64,000 nucleotides of DNA from CAZGNZ01 sp964527215 (GTDB lineage: Bacteria; Fidelibacterota; Marinisomatia; SCGC-AAA003-L08; JACNLC01), in NCBI GenBank assembly GCA_964527215.1, contig CAZGNZ010000002.1:96289-160288 (forward strand), read 5' to 3'. Under the pieces are notes generated by a model. The model was not told the origin of the DNA, made no database searches, and saw nothing but the letters and a program-made list of their open reading frames with translations. The first letter of the stretch is position 1; each line of letters opens with the position of its first letter. Positions 55,447 to 64,000 of the stretch are shown here, one piece after another. Made by a program: the position numbers and the translations under genes.

Positions 55447-58400
55447 ATGGTTCTTTTAAGCATCCTCTTGGTTTTTACAAATTTGGCTTGGACACAACAT
55501 TTCAATGTTGAAATCAATGAAACCGGTGAGAGTCAGCTGATTATTTTTGAAGCAGCAATTCCGGGATTGGTCCCGGGAGATGAAATCGGTGTATTTGATG
55601 CAATGGGCATCACCAATTTCAATGACTGTTCCTCCCAGTATGGTGAATTGCTGGTGGGTGCCGGAACCTGGACAGGCGAGCAGTTGGAAGTTGTCGCGAT
55701 CGGTTCTATTGACAACTGTTCTCTCGGCGGGGTGCAGCTGCCGGGATATGTAGAAGGGAATCCTGTGGTCGTGAAAATTTGGAAGGAAGATGAGGGGATG
55801 GAATATGACACCTCTCCAGTCTTCAGCATCGGATCGGGGCACTTCGGGGATATTTTAATCAGTGTCAGCGAATTGGAGCTGGTGACGCCGATTGAACTGG
55901 TGATTAATGAGTTTTTCTTCCGCTATACTCTCGGCTCAACAGTGCCCGACTATGTGGAATTGTATAATGCTGGCGGCAGCGATATTGATCTGACCGGATT
56001 CAGCCTGAATGACGAACCCATCGAAAGCGGGATTATCCCTGCCGGCGGTTTCTTCATTCTGGCAGGAGAGGATCCCTTCTTTGATGAAGATGGGGAGGAA
56101 TACTATGCCGGGGAAAATCTGCCTTTCAGTGCATTTGTGGATATTTCTCTCAGCACATCCTCGGATGAACTGATTTTGATTGGCACCGGCGGTGCGGTTC
56201 TGGATGAAGTTAACTACGATGATGATGAGGGCTGGCCCACCGGCTCCGCCAACCGCGGATATTCCGCCGAACTGATTGACGCTGCAGAGGACAACAATGA
56301 TCCGGACAACTGGCAGTCCACGCCGGAAACAGCCGAGAGCTGGATACTTTTCGATGAAGACGGCAATCTTCTCAATTACGGTACACCCGGTGAAGCCAAT
56401 ACGACTCAGGATGATGGCGAGTTGGACTGTGCCGGTGTGGAAGGCGGTACCGCATTTTACGATGACTGCGGCTATTGTGTCGGCGGAACTACCGGACTGG
56501 AACCCAATTTTGCCATGGACTGTGCCGGTGTCTGCGACGGTGAAGCGTTTGAAAATGAATGCGGATGCGTAGGCGGCACCACCGGGCTGGAACCGGATTT
56601 CTGCTATGGCTGTACCGACCCTGCCGCTGAAAATTTTGATCCCGATGCTACCATTGATGACGGCAGCTGTGAATACGGTGCGCTGCAGATTTTTGTATCA
56701 GAAATCCAGGTGGAGCCAAATATCGTGACCATCACGATGATTAACAGTGAAGAAGTGGCCGGTTTCCAGTTCCAGGTGAATAACCTAGTCAATATCAGTT
56801 ATATCAGCGGTGCTGCCGATGAATACGGATTCATGGTTTCGACCAATGCAGACGGTCTGGTGCTGGGATTCTCCCTGATGGGAACCACCATTCCGCCCGG
56901 AGTGCATGAACTGGTTCTGCTGTCATTTGACGGGTTCATGGATTTAATGGAACCTGTGATAATCACCAATACCATTTTTTCTTCAGCCGGCGGGTCACAG
57001 CTGGATGTGGAGCCGGACACCGGCCTTGATCTGGGACAGTACTGCGGTGATCCGGAAGCATGCAACTACAATCCGGAGGGTCCGACAGAAACTTTCGGCT
57101 GCATCTGGCCTGAGGGCTGTAACGACTGGTGTCCCTGGGATCCCGGCGAACCTCTGGAAAACGACTGCTTTGGGGATTGCGGCGGCCTTGCCGTGATTGA
57201 CGAATGCGGCGAATGCGTGGAAGGAAATACCGGTCTGGAATTCAACTATGCCATGGACTGTGCCGGCGTGTGTTTCGGAGAAGCCGTCATTGATGACTGC
57301 GGTGTTTGCTCAGGAGGAACAACCGGTCACGAATTCAACTCGGATATGGACTGTGCCGGCGTCTGTTTTGGGGAAGCCTTTATAAATGAATGCGGCTGTG
57401 TGGGCGGCACCACGGGTCTGGAACCGGACTGGTGTCTGGGCGGTCCCGATGCACCGGAAAATCTGACAGCAGTGGGCGGCGACGGTGAAATTGTCCTGAC
57501 TTGGGATGCGGTTGGTGCAGCCCGATCTGATGTAACGCTGTGGATCTCCGAAGTATCAGATACCAATATCGAAATTATGATGAATAATACGGCGGATGTG
57601 TATGGATTTCAGTTCAGTATCACTGCTGATGATGTCCTTGGTGCAGTAATCGGTGCAGCCAGCGGCGGATCAGCTACCGCAAACGGCTTTTTGCTGTCAA
57701 CCAATGAAGCCGGACTCGTACTGGGCTTCTCTCTCATAGGTGCCTATATCCCGGCTGGTGAAGATGTATTGACCAATGTGGCCTGGACGGCAGCCGGTAT
57801 CGACGGCTATCTTGATCTGGCCAATCCCATTTTCTCTGACAGCAGCGGTTCCGGTCTGTCTGTTGAATTCGGCGATCCGGTCTGCTACGGGTTCTGTGGC
57901 GGTGAACCCGAAGTTACGTACAATGTTTACCGGGACGGAATTAATATCCAGACTGGACTGGAAGCCACTTCCTGGACCGACACCGGACTGGGTTTCTCGG
58001 AGTATCACTGCTACACCGTTACAGCAGTTGAGAATGAAGAAGAATCGGCATTCAGCGAAGAAGCCTGCGCAGCCACCTTTGACTGTGCCGGCGTTCCGGG
58101 CGGCGATGCCGTCATAGATGACTGTGGCGTGTGCTCCGGCGGCACAACCGGACATGAGTTTAATGCCGATATGGACTGTTTCGGAGACTGCTTTGGCAGC
58201 GCATATGAGAACGAGTGCGGCTGCGTGGGCGGGAATACCGGTCTGGAACCGGATTTCTGCTACGGATGTACTGATCCAGCTGCCGTGAACTACGATCCTG
58301 ATGCCACTATTGATGACGGCAGCTGCCAGTATGATCAGGAAGTGGAGCTGTATTTTGGTGCTCTGGACAACGGCATTATTGAAATCTGGATGAACAATCC

Positions 58401-61400
58401 TGGTCCATTGGCAGTGAGCGGATTTCAGTTTACACTGACCGGTATGGACCTCACCGGCGCATTCGGCGGTTCTGCCGAAGCAAATGGTTTCTTGGTCAGT
58501 GCCATGGGCGGCACCGCCATCGGATTCTCTCTCACCGGATCCATGATCCCGCCGGGAGATGAACTTCTCACCAATCTGTACTTTGACTCAATTGAATATC
58601 CGGTCTGCTTTACCGAACCCATTATCGCCGGTCCGCCGGAATATGGGGAGCTGGAATCCATTCTCGGTGACTGTCTGGAGGTTATCCCTGATATAATAGG
58701 CTGTATGGACCCGGAAGCACTGAACTACAACCCCGATGCCACAATGGATGACGGTTCCTGTTATTATGAAACGGTTTATAACACGGAATTCATGGGCGGT
58801 GAATCATCATTGATCGTATTTCAGGATTCCATTACCGGTCTGGAATACGGTGATGAAATCGGAATTATCGACTTGGCTGCCATTACGAATTTTGGCGACT
58901 GTTCAAACCAGATTGGTGAACTGGTGGTCGGCAATGGAATTTATCTGGGCGGACAGGCGGAAGTGGTTGCATTCAGTTCTATTGACTACTGTGATTTAGG
59001 CGGGTATCAGTTCCCGGGGTACGTTGAAGGCAACCCCATTGTGGTTCGCATATTCCGCCATTCCAATATGCAGGAATACTCCGCTGAAGTGACATATTCC
59101 GTGGGAACAGGACTGTTTGGTGCATTGCTGACTGCCGTTTCCGAGCTTGAACTGACGCCCTATGCCCAGGATATATACGGTTGTACCGATCCCGATGCCT
59201 GTAACTATAATCCCGATGCCACCATTGATGACGGATCCTGCCTGTTTGATGACTGTTTCGGAGAATGCGGCGGTTCCGCCTTTATCGATGACTGCGGCGA
59301 ATGTGTCGGCGGCAGCACCGGGATGGAGGAAAACTGGGCCATGGACTGTGCCGGTATCTGCTTCGGAGAGGCTGTCATTGATGACTGCGGTGAGTGCACT
59401 GGCGGTACCACCGGTTTGGAATTCAACTACGCCATGGATTGTGAAGGCGTCTGCTATGGCGAAGCCGTTATCGATGACTGCGGTGTCTGCTCAGGAGGAA
59501 CAACCGGTCACGAATTCAACTCTGATATGGACTGTGCCGGAGTATGTTTCGGCGATGCGATGATTCTAGGCTATTGGGAAGACCTCGACGGTGACGGCCT
59601 GGGCGGTGAGTATATCGGCTTAATCTGCAGCGCGTTTGCGGACCCGACATGGGTTATCAACAGTGATGATGTTAATGATGATATATACTGTCTTTCCAAT
59701 ATTATTGACTGTGCCCTGGTCTGCGACGGTACAGCCGTCATAGACGACTGCGGCGAGTGTACCGGCGGAACGACCGGTTTGGAATTCAACTTTGCCATGG
59801 ACTGCTTTGGTGAATGCTATGGCGAAGCATTTGAAAACGAATGCGGCTGCGTGGGCGGGAATACCGGTCTGGAACCCGATTACTGCCTGGGCTGTACCGA
59901 CCCTGATGCCATTAATTTCGATCCTGATTCTTTTGTAGATGACGGATCCTGCTTTTATGATTACTTCTACAATCTTGAAATCAATGAAACCGGCGAATCA
60001 CAGCTGATTGTATTTGAAGAATCCATAACCGGATTGCAGGCTGAAGATCAAATCGGAATTTTTGATATGTCGGGCTTAACGAACTTTGGCGACTGCAATC
60101 ATGAATATGGTGAACTGCTTGTTGGGACCGGATATTGGACTGACAGCCAGCTGGATATTGCGGCTATTGGTTCCATCGACAACTGCGATATGGGCGGCAT
60201 GGTGATTCCAGGATATGTTGAAGGCAATCCTGTGACGATCCGCGTTTACCGTTTCAGTGAAAACATGGAATACATTGCCGAAGCAGTCTGGACCGTTGGT
60301 GACGGAAACTTCGGCAGTTTGCTGCTCAGCATTGGCGAATTGACCCTGGCACCATATACTCCGGAAGTCTACGGCTGCATGGATGAAGATGCATGCAACT
60401 ACAATCCGGATGCCACAATGGATGACGGATCATGTCTGTACGATGACTGTTTTGGCGAATGCGGCGGGTCCGCCTTCATCGATGACTGCGGAGAATGTGT
60501 CGGCGGCAGCACCGGGATGGAAGAGAACTGGGCCATGGACTGTGCGGGCGTCTGCTTTGGTGAAGCTGTGATCGACGACTGCGGCGAATGTACCGGCGGC
60601 ACCACCGGTCTGGAATTCAACTATGCGTTGGACTGCGCGGGTGTCTGTTTCGGTGAAGCCGTGATTGACGACTGCGGCGAGTGTACCGGCGGAACGACCG
60701 GTTTGGAATTCAACTGGGCCATGGACTGTGCCGGCGTCTGTTTCGGTGATGCGGAAATCCTGCCGTACTGGGCAGATATGGACGGCGACGGTCTGGGCGG
60801 TGAATATCTGGGAGAATTCTGCAGCGCGTTTGCCGAACCGGACTGGGTGCTCAACGGGGACGACCTCTATGACGATATCTACTGTGAATCCAATATTTTC
60901 GACTGCGCGATGGTCTGTGACGGTGAAGCCGTGATCGATGACTGCGGCGAGTGTACCGGCGGAACGACCGGTTTGGAATTCAACTGGGCCATGGACTGTG
61001 CCGGCGTCTGTTTCGGTGATGCGGAAATCCTGCCGTACTGGGCAGATATGGACGGCGACGGTCTGGGCGGTGAATATCTGGGAGAATTCTGCAGCGCGTT
61101 TGCCGAACCGGACTGGGTGCTCAACGGGGACGACCTCTATGACGATATCTACTGTGAATCCAATATTTTCGACTGCGCGATGGTCTGTGACGGTGAAGCC
61201 GTGATCGATGACTGCGGCGAGTGTACCGGCGGAACGACCGGTTTGGAATTCAACTGGGCCATGGACTGTGCCGGCGTCTGTTTCGGTGATGCGGAAATCC
61301 TGCCGTACTGGGCAGATATGGACGGCGACGGTCTGGGCGGTGAATATCTGGGAGAATTCTGCAGCGCGTTTGCCGAACCGGACTGGGTGCTCAACGGGGA

Positions 61401-63771
61401 CGACCTCTATGACGATATCTACTGTGAATCCAATATTTTCGACTGCGCGATGGTCTGTGACGGTGAAGCCGTGATCGACGACTGCGGCGAGTGTACCGGC
61501 GGAACGACTGGATTGGAATTCAACTGGGCCATGGACTGTGCCGGCGTCTGTTTCGGTGATGCCGTCATTGATGACTGCGGTGAATGTACCGGCGGAACAA
61601 CCGGTATGGAATTCAACTGGGCCATGGACTGTGCCGGTGTATGCTTCGGAAATGCGTACATCGATGATTGCGGTGTGTGTGATGACAATCCGGACAACGA
61701 TAACGAATGTTTTGGCTGCACCGACCCGATGGCATACAACTACGATGAGGACGCCACAATTGATGACGGAACGTGTATCTTCATGCCGGAAGGTTTTGAG
61801 TTTGCCCAATCCACCATGCAGGCATTCTATTTCGTTTTCTATGCTGCTATTGTGGAAGAAGAACTGCAGTATGGTGACTGGATTGCCGTATACAATGAAA
61901 GCATCTGCGTCGGTTCCACACCGTATATGGGAATTGAAACCACCGTACCTGCAATGGGTTACGACGGCCAGACTGTCACGGAAGGATATATGAGCAGCGG
62001 CGATATGCCAACGTTTATCGTTTATGATTTGTCCGCCGATGCATTTTACGAAGGAGATCCCTATTCTCAAATGGATCTTGCCTGGAATAACCTCGGTATC
62101 TTCAACGTAGAAACATTGCTTGTGGAACTGGACTGTGCCGGTGAAATCGGCGGTTCCGCATACTTTGATGACTGCGGTGAATGTGTGGGAGGCAATACCG
62201 GAATGGAAGCGAACTGGGCCATGGACTGTGCCGGTGTCTGTTTTGGTGAAGCGCTGATCGACGACTGCGGTATTTGCTCCGATGGCACAACCGGTCATCC
62301 TTTCAATTCGGATATGGACTGCTTCGGAGTTTGCTATGGAGAAGCTGTTATTGACGACTGCGGTGAATGCGTGGGCGGCGAAACAGGTTTGGAATTCAAC
62401 TATGCCATGGACTGCGCCGGGATTTGCTTCGGTGAAGCCGTTATCGACGACTGTGGTGAATGTGTGGGCGGATCCACTGGTCTTGAGTTCAATTATGCCA
62501 TGGACTGTTTTGGTGAATGTTTCGGGGAAGCCTTTATAAACGAGTGCGGCTGTGTTGGAGGAAGTACCGGACTGGAACCGGACTGGTGTATTGTTTATAC
62601 CCAGACGATCGATATGCATGAAGGTGCAAACCTGATCAGTTTCTACATTGAACATGACGATCCATCCCTGGGTGTGGTTCTTGAACCCTTAAGCGGAATT
62701 GCAACCGGAGTGATTGGTGAAGGCGTGGCGGCTCAGCCCCATCCGCTGTTCCCCGACCAATGGATCGGCAGTCTGATGAATTTCCAGAACACCGACGGAT
62801 ACTGGATCACGGTAACCCAGGAAGCACAGTTGACTGTTGAAGGATCCATGGTGGATGACGATATTGTCTATGGAATGAATACCGGTGCAAACCTGATTTC
62901 CTATATTTTTGACGTTCCTCAGGAAATCACCGATGCTATTGACGAAGGGTATATTGATTACTTCAATGGACTGATCAGTGAAGGAGTAGCAGCCCAGCCG
63001 CATCCGGTTCTGCCGGGACAGTGGATCGGCAGCTTGACAGAATTTAATCCCGGAATGGGATACTGGGCGCTCATATCTGAAGGATTTGACTTCATGTGGA
63101 ATTCACCTGAACTGGTCCGCTGGCTGCCAACAGAACAGGATGATTCCGGTCAGCTGTTTACATATCATCAATCCACCCGGCAGGCATTTTATTTTGTAAG
63201 CGAAGTGTCTGTACCGAATGGAACGGTGACCGATAATGACTGGCTCCTTGCATATCACAACGGTGTGCTTATCGGTGCCCGTCAATGGCAGGGCAGCTGG
63301 ACGGATATTCCGGTGATGGCAGAAGACGGTACTGAATTAACGGAAGGATTTATTCAGTCAGGGCAGATTCCGGAATTTGTTCTCTATCAATATGAGACCG
63401 ATGAAATGCTCAGTCTGACCGGGGATGTTCAGGGTTGGCAGAATAATACAATATTCAATGTCGCCGGCCTGACTGTCAAGCCGGAAATTCCTTCTGAAAT
63501 TGCTCTTTGTCCCGCCTATCCCAATCCATTCAATCCGGTGACAACCATTGCATTTGAACTTCCGGTTGACCAGAATGTCACCCTGAAGATATATAACTTG
63601 AATGGTCGTGAAGTCACAACGTTGTGGAATGGATTTGCGCCTGCGGGTCAGCATTCAGTACAGTGGAATGGTGATGAATCCGGCGGAACACCGGCAGCCG
63701 CTGGAATGTATCTTTGTATTCTGTCTTCTGAGACGGGATCAGCCAGTCAGAAGCTGATTCTCCTGAAATAA
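55447..63771 (+). CDS. Giant secreted cysteine-rich repeat protein with cohesin-like domains and type IX sorting domain
   Basis: 2774 residues, ATG at 55447 with AGGAG seven bases before, signal peptide MVLLSILLVFTNLAW. In order: a beta domain (GESQLIIFEAAIPGLVPGDE, about 22-142) that recurs near 1115 and 1512, with more distant versions near 2118 and 2573; a lamin-tail-like domain (150-313); and a long stretch with about two dozen units of the type DCAGVCFGEAVIDDCGECTG, mixed with seven or eight GCTDPDACNYNPDATIDDG units. Three domains (413-532, 697-815, 967-1082) with the GFQFxVxxxxGxxxANGFLVS/LGFSLxGxxIPxG pattern look like cohesins. Residues 1768-2038 are three near-identical 90-residue repeats. 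The CTD runs from CPAYPNPFNPVTT to LILLK. Disulfide-rich, probably rigid and surface-located; function unknown. Confidence 0.88.
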   Translation: MVLLSILLVFTNLAWTQHFNVEINETGESQLIIFEAAIPGLVPGDEIGVFDAMGITNFNDCSSQYGELLVGAGTWTGEQLEVVAIGSIDNCSLGGVQLPGYVEGNPVVVKIWKEDEGMEYDTSPVFSIGSGHFGDILISVSELELVTPIELVINEFFFRYTLGSTVPDYVELYNAGGSDIDLTGFSLNDEPIESGIIPAGGFFILAGEDPFFDEDGEEYYAGENLPFSAFVDISLSTSSDELILIGTGGAVLDEVNYDDDEGWPTGSANRGYSAELIDAAEDNNDPDNWQSTPETAESWILFDEDGNLLNYGTPGEANTTQDDGELDCAGVEGGTAFYDDCGYCVGGTTGLEPNFAMDCAGVCDGEAFENECGCVGGTTGLEPDFCYGCTDPAAENFDPDATIDDGSCEYGALQIFVSEIQVEPNIVTITMINSEEVAGFQFQVNNLVNISYISGAADEYGFMVSTNADGLVLGFSLMGTTIPPGVHELVLLSFDGFMDLMEPVIITNTIFSSAGGSQLDVEPDTGLDLGQYCGDPEACNYNPEGPTETFGCIWPEGCNDWCPWDPGEPLENDCFGDCGGLAVIDECGECVEGNTGLEFNYAMDCAGVCFGEAVIDDCGVCSGGTTGHEFNSDMDCAGVCFGEAFINECGCVGGTTGLEPDWCLGGPDAPENLTAVGGDGEIVLTWDAVGAARSDVTLWISEVSDTNIEIMMNNTADVYGFQFSITADDVLGAVIGAASGGSATANGFLLSTNEAGLVLGFSLIGAYIPAGEDVLTNVAWTAAGIDGYLDLANPIFSDSSGSGLSVEFGDPVCYGFCGGEPEVTYNVYRDGINIQTGLEATSWTDTGLGFSEYHCYTVTAVENEEESAFSEEACAATFDCAGVPGGDAVIDDCGVCSGGTTGHEFNADMDCFGDCFGSAYENECGCVGGNTGLEPDFCYGCTDPAAVNYDPDATIDDGSCQYDQEVELYFGALDNGIIEIWMNNPGPLAVSGFQFTLTGMDLTGAFGGSAEANGFLVSAMGGTAIGFSLTGSMIPPGDELLTNLYFDSIEYPVCFTEPIIAGPPEYGELESILGDCLEVIPDIIGCMDPEALNYNPDATMDDGSCYYETVYNTEFMGGESSLIVFQDSITGLEYGDEIGIIDLAAITNFGDCSNQIGELVVGNGIYLGGQAEVVAFSSIDYCDLGGYQFPGYVEGNPIVVRIFRHSNMQEYSAEVTYSVGTGLFGALLTAVSELELTPYAQDIYGCTDPDACNYNPDATIDDGSCLFDDCFGECGGSAFIDDCGECVGGSTGMEENWAMDCAGICFGEAVIDDCGECTGGTTGLEFNYAMDCEGVCYGEAVIDDCGVCSGGTTGHEFNSDMDCAGVCFGDAMILGYWEDLDGDGLGGEYIGLICSAFADPTWVINSDDVNDDIYCLSNIIDCALVCDGTAVIDDCGECTGGTTGLEFNFAMDCFGECYGEAFENECGCVGGNTGLEPDYCLGCTDPDAINFDPDSFVDDGSCFYDYFYNLEINETGESQLIVFEESITGLQAEDQIGIFDMSGLTNFGDCNHEYGELLVGTGYWTDSQLDIAAIGSIDNCDMGGMVIPGYVEGNPVTIRVYRFSENMEYIAEAVWTVGDGNFGSLLLSIGELTLAPYTPEVYGCMDEDACNYNPDATMDDGSCLYDDCFGECGGSAFIDDCGECVGGSTGMEENWAMDCAGVCFGEAVIDDCGECTGGTTGLEFNYALDCAGVCFGEAVIDDCGECTGGTTGLEFNWAMDCAGVCFGDAEILPYWADMDGDGLGGEYLGEFCSAFAEPDWVLNGDDLYDDIYCESNIFDCAMVCDGEAVIDDCGECTGGTTGLEFNWAMDCAGVCFGDAEILPYWADMDGDGLGGEYLGEFCSAFAEPDWVLNGDDLYDDIYCESNIFDCAMVCDGEAVIDDCGECTGGTTGLEFNWAMDCAGVCFGDAEILPYWADMDGDGLGGEYLGEFCSAFAEPDWVLNGDDLYDDIYCESNIFDCAMVCDGEAVIDDCGECTGGTTGLEFNWAMDCAGVCFGDAVIDDCGECTGGTTGMEFNWAMDCAGVCFGNAYIDDCGVCDDNPDNDNECFGCTDPMAYNYDEDATIDDGTCIFMPEGFEFAQSTMQAFYFVFYAAIVEEELQYGDWIAVYNESICVGSTPYMGIETTVPAMGYDGQTVTEGYMSSGDMPTFIVYDLSADAFYEGDPYSQMDLAWNNLGIFNVETLLVELDCAGEIGGSAYFDDCGECVGGNTGMEANWAMDCAGVCFGEALIDDCGICSDGTTGHPFNSDMDCFGVCYGEAVIDDCGECVGGETGLEFNYAMDCAGICFGEAVIDDCGECVGGSTGLEFNYAMDCFGECFGEAFINECGCVGGSTGLEPDWCIVYTQTIDMHEGANLISFYIEHDDPSLGVVLEPLSGIATGVIGEGVAAQPHPLFPDQWIGSLMNFQNTDGYWITVTQEAQLTVEGSMVDDDIVYGMNTGANLISYIFDVPQEITDAIDEGYIDYFNGLISEGVAAQPHPVLPGQWIGSLTEFNPGMGYWALISEGFDFMWNSPELVRWLPTEQDDSGQLFTYHQSTRQAFYFVSEVSVPNGTVTDNDWLLAYHNGVLIGARQWQGSWTDIPVMAEDGTELTEGFIQSGQIPEFVLYQYETDEMLSLTGDVQGWQNNTIFNVAGLTVKPEIPSEIALCPAYPNPFNPVTTIAFELPVDQNVTLKIYNLNGREVTTLWNGFAPAGQHSVQWNGDESGGTPAAAGMYLCILSSETGSASQKLILLK
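60750..61559 (+). repeat. Three tandem 270-bp near-identical repeats inside the giant gene
   Basis: Units start at 60750, 61020 and 61290 (GATGCGGAAATCCTGCCG) and encode 90 residues each: DAEILPYWADMDGDGLGG, a calcium-loop-like DMDGDG stretch, then one cysteine-rich unit. They are the same base for base over nearly all their length, so the duplication is recent or kept uniform by conversion. Confidence 0.9.
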
Positions 63772-63782
63772 AATATCACGAT

Positions 63783-63818
63783 CCGGGGCATCATTCTGTC
63801 AGAAAGATGTCCCGGTTT
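63783..63818 (+). terminator. Hairpin after the giant protein gene, probable terminator
   Basis: CCGGGGCATC and GATGTCCCGG form ten pairs (one wobble) around a 13-base loop, followed by TTTCC. The tract is short. Confidence 0.5.
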
Positions 63819-63932
63819 CCCCCTCAGCATACATGCAGGTGCCAGCCGAAGCAGATTTTTCTGTTTCACGGCTGTGATCAAAAAAATCAGCCAGCTCCGC
63901 CACTTCATTTCGAAACCTCATGGATTTCCAGG

Positions 63933-64000
63933 CTAACCCGGATATTTCATGAGACTTCGTAGTGAGATGATGAAAATGATTGATTCTACAAGGCATATGA
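63933..64000. mobile_element. MITE-like element, partial, truncated by the window edge
   Basis: CTAACCCGGATATTTCATGAG and the 47 bases after it are the reverse complement of the right end of the 12946-13153 element, with one difference in 68. The rest lies beyond the window. Confidence 0.65.

Noticed and set aside
60430..62655. Open frame of 741 codons on the minus strand inside the giant gene
   Set aside because: It is the mirror of the cysteine-rich repeats; its own repeats follow the 270-bp period and it has no start site or domain.
63799..63996. 65-codon minus-strand frame at the right edge
   Set aside because: It covers the terminator and the MITE-like element and has no family I recognise.

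Overview
The window looks like a chromosomal segment of a Gram-negative, probably uncultured, bacterium of the FCB group. The evidence is indirect: six proteins end in a YPNPFNP-type C-terminal sorting domain of the type IX (Por) secretion kind, two of them carry dockerin-like repeats, and one is a very large protein built from DCAGVC/DDCGECTGG cysteine-rich repeats. From memory, that combination is most typical of Neomarinimicrobiota (Marinimicrobia) and nearby lineages such as Calditrichota; this placement is inference, as no 16S or marker gene lies in the window. TGA is used as an ordinary stop in several genes, yet one peroxiredoxin has TGA exactly at its peroxidatic cysteine position, so the organism probably makes selenoproteins.

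Layout. 1-10.7 kb: the tail of a TPR protein and a TPR-glycosyltransferase on +, then a minus-strand series: M23 peptidase, gluzincin-type peptidase, Sec-peroxiredoxin, DUF3667 membrane protein, ABC-2 ATPase/permease pair, a membrane-anchored hypothetical, a DUF4332 protein and an outer-membrane protein. 10.7-14.1 kb: an AT-richer accessory patch with an AbiEi/AbiEii toxin-antitoxin module flanked by direct repeats, a MITE-like element and a nuclease remnant. 14.7-16.9 kb: a MORN-repeat/FGE-domain gene interrupted by a one-base homopolymer frameshift. 18.1 kb: initiator tRNA-Met with a terminator. 18.4-27.5 kb: a minus-strand signalling region, with a TPR histidine kinase overlapping an NtrC-type regulator, then a single-domain response regulator overlapping the start of a 1783-residue secreted protein that holds three near-identical 1017-bp repeats.

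27.5-30.2 kb is gene-free and consists of a noncoding unit of about 988 bp present in two full copies and one partial copy; one copy carries a 138-bp dispersed element that the other lacks. 30.2-33.1 kb is a thiolase-like/DUF35/enoyl-CoA hydratase cluster whose thiolase homologue lacks the nucleophilic cysteine. 33.3-47.2 kb is mostly for export: an M1 aminopeptidase lipoprotein, three sorting-domain proteins and a C25 (gingipain/PorU-like) protease fused to propeller, dockerin and sorting domains, followed by a decayed dockerin fragment. 47.1-55.0 kb has a polysaccharide deacetylase on + and a minus-strand run (MarC, a TIGR03546/TIGR03545-like pair, Dabb protein, YgiQ radical SAM, O-antigen ligase-like protein). 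55.4-63.8 kb is the 2774-residue cysteine-rich secreted protein, with cohesin-like domains and three near-identical 270-bp repeats.

Taken together, the window is dominated by surface and secreted proteins, local tandem amplification inside their genes, and small non-autonomous repeats between genes. The most notable items are the predicted selenocysteine peroxiredoxin, the Cys-less thiolase/DUF35 pair, the empty/filled site pair for a small mobile repeat, and possible cohesin-dockerin partners among co-encoded type IX cargo.
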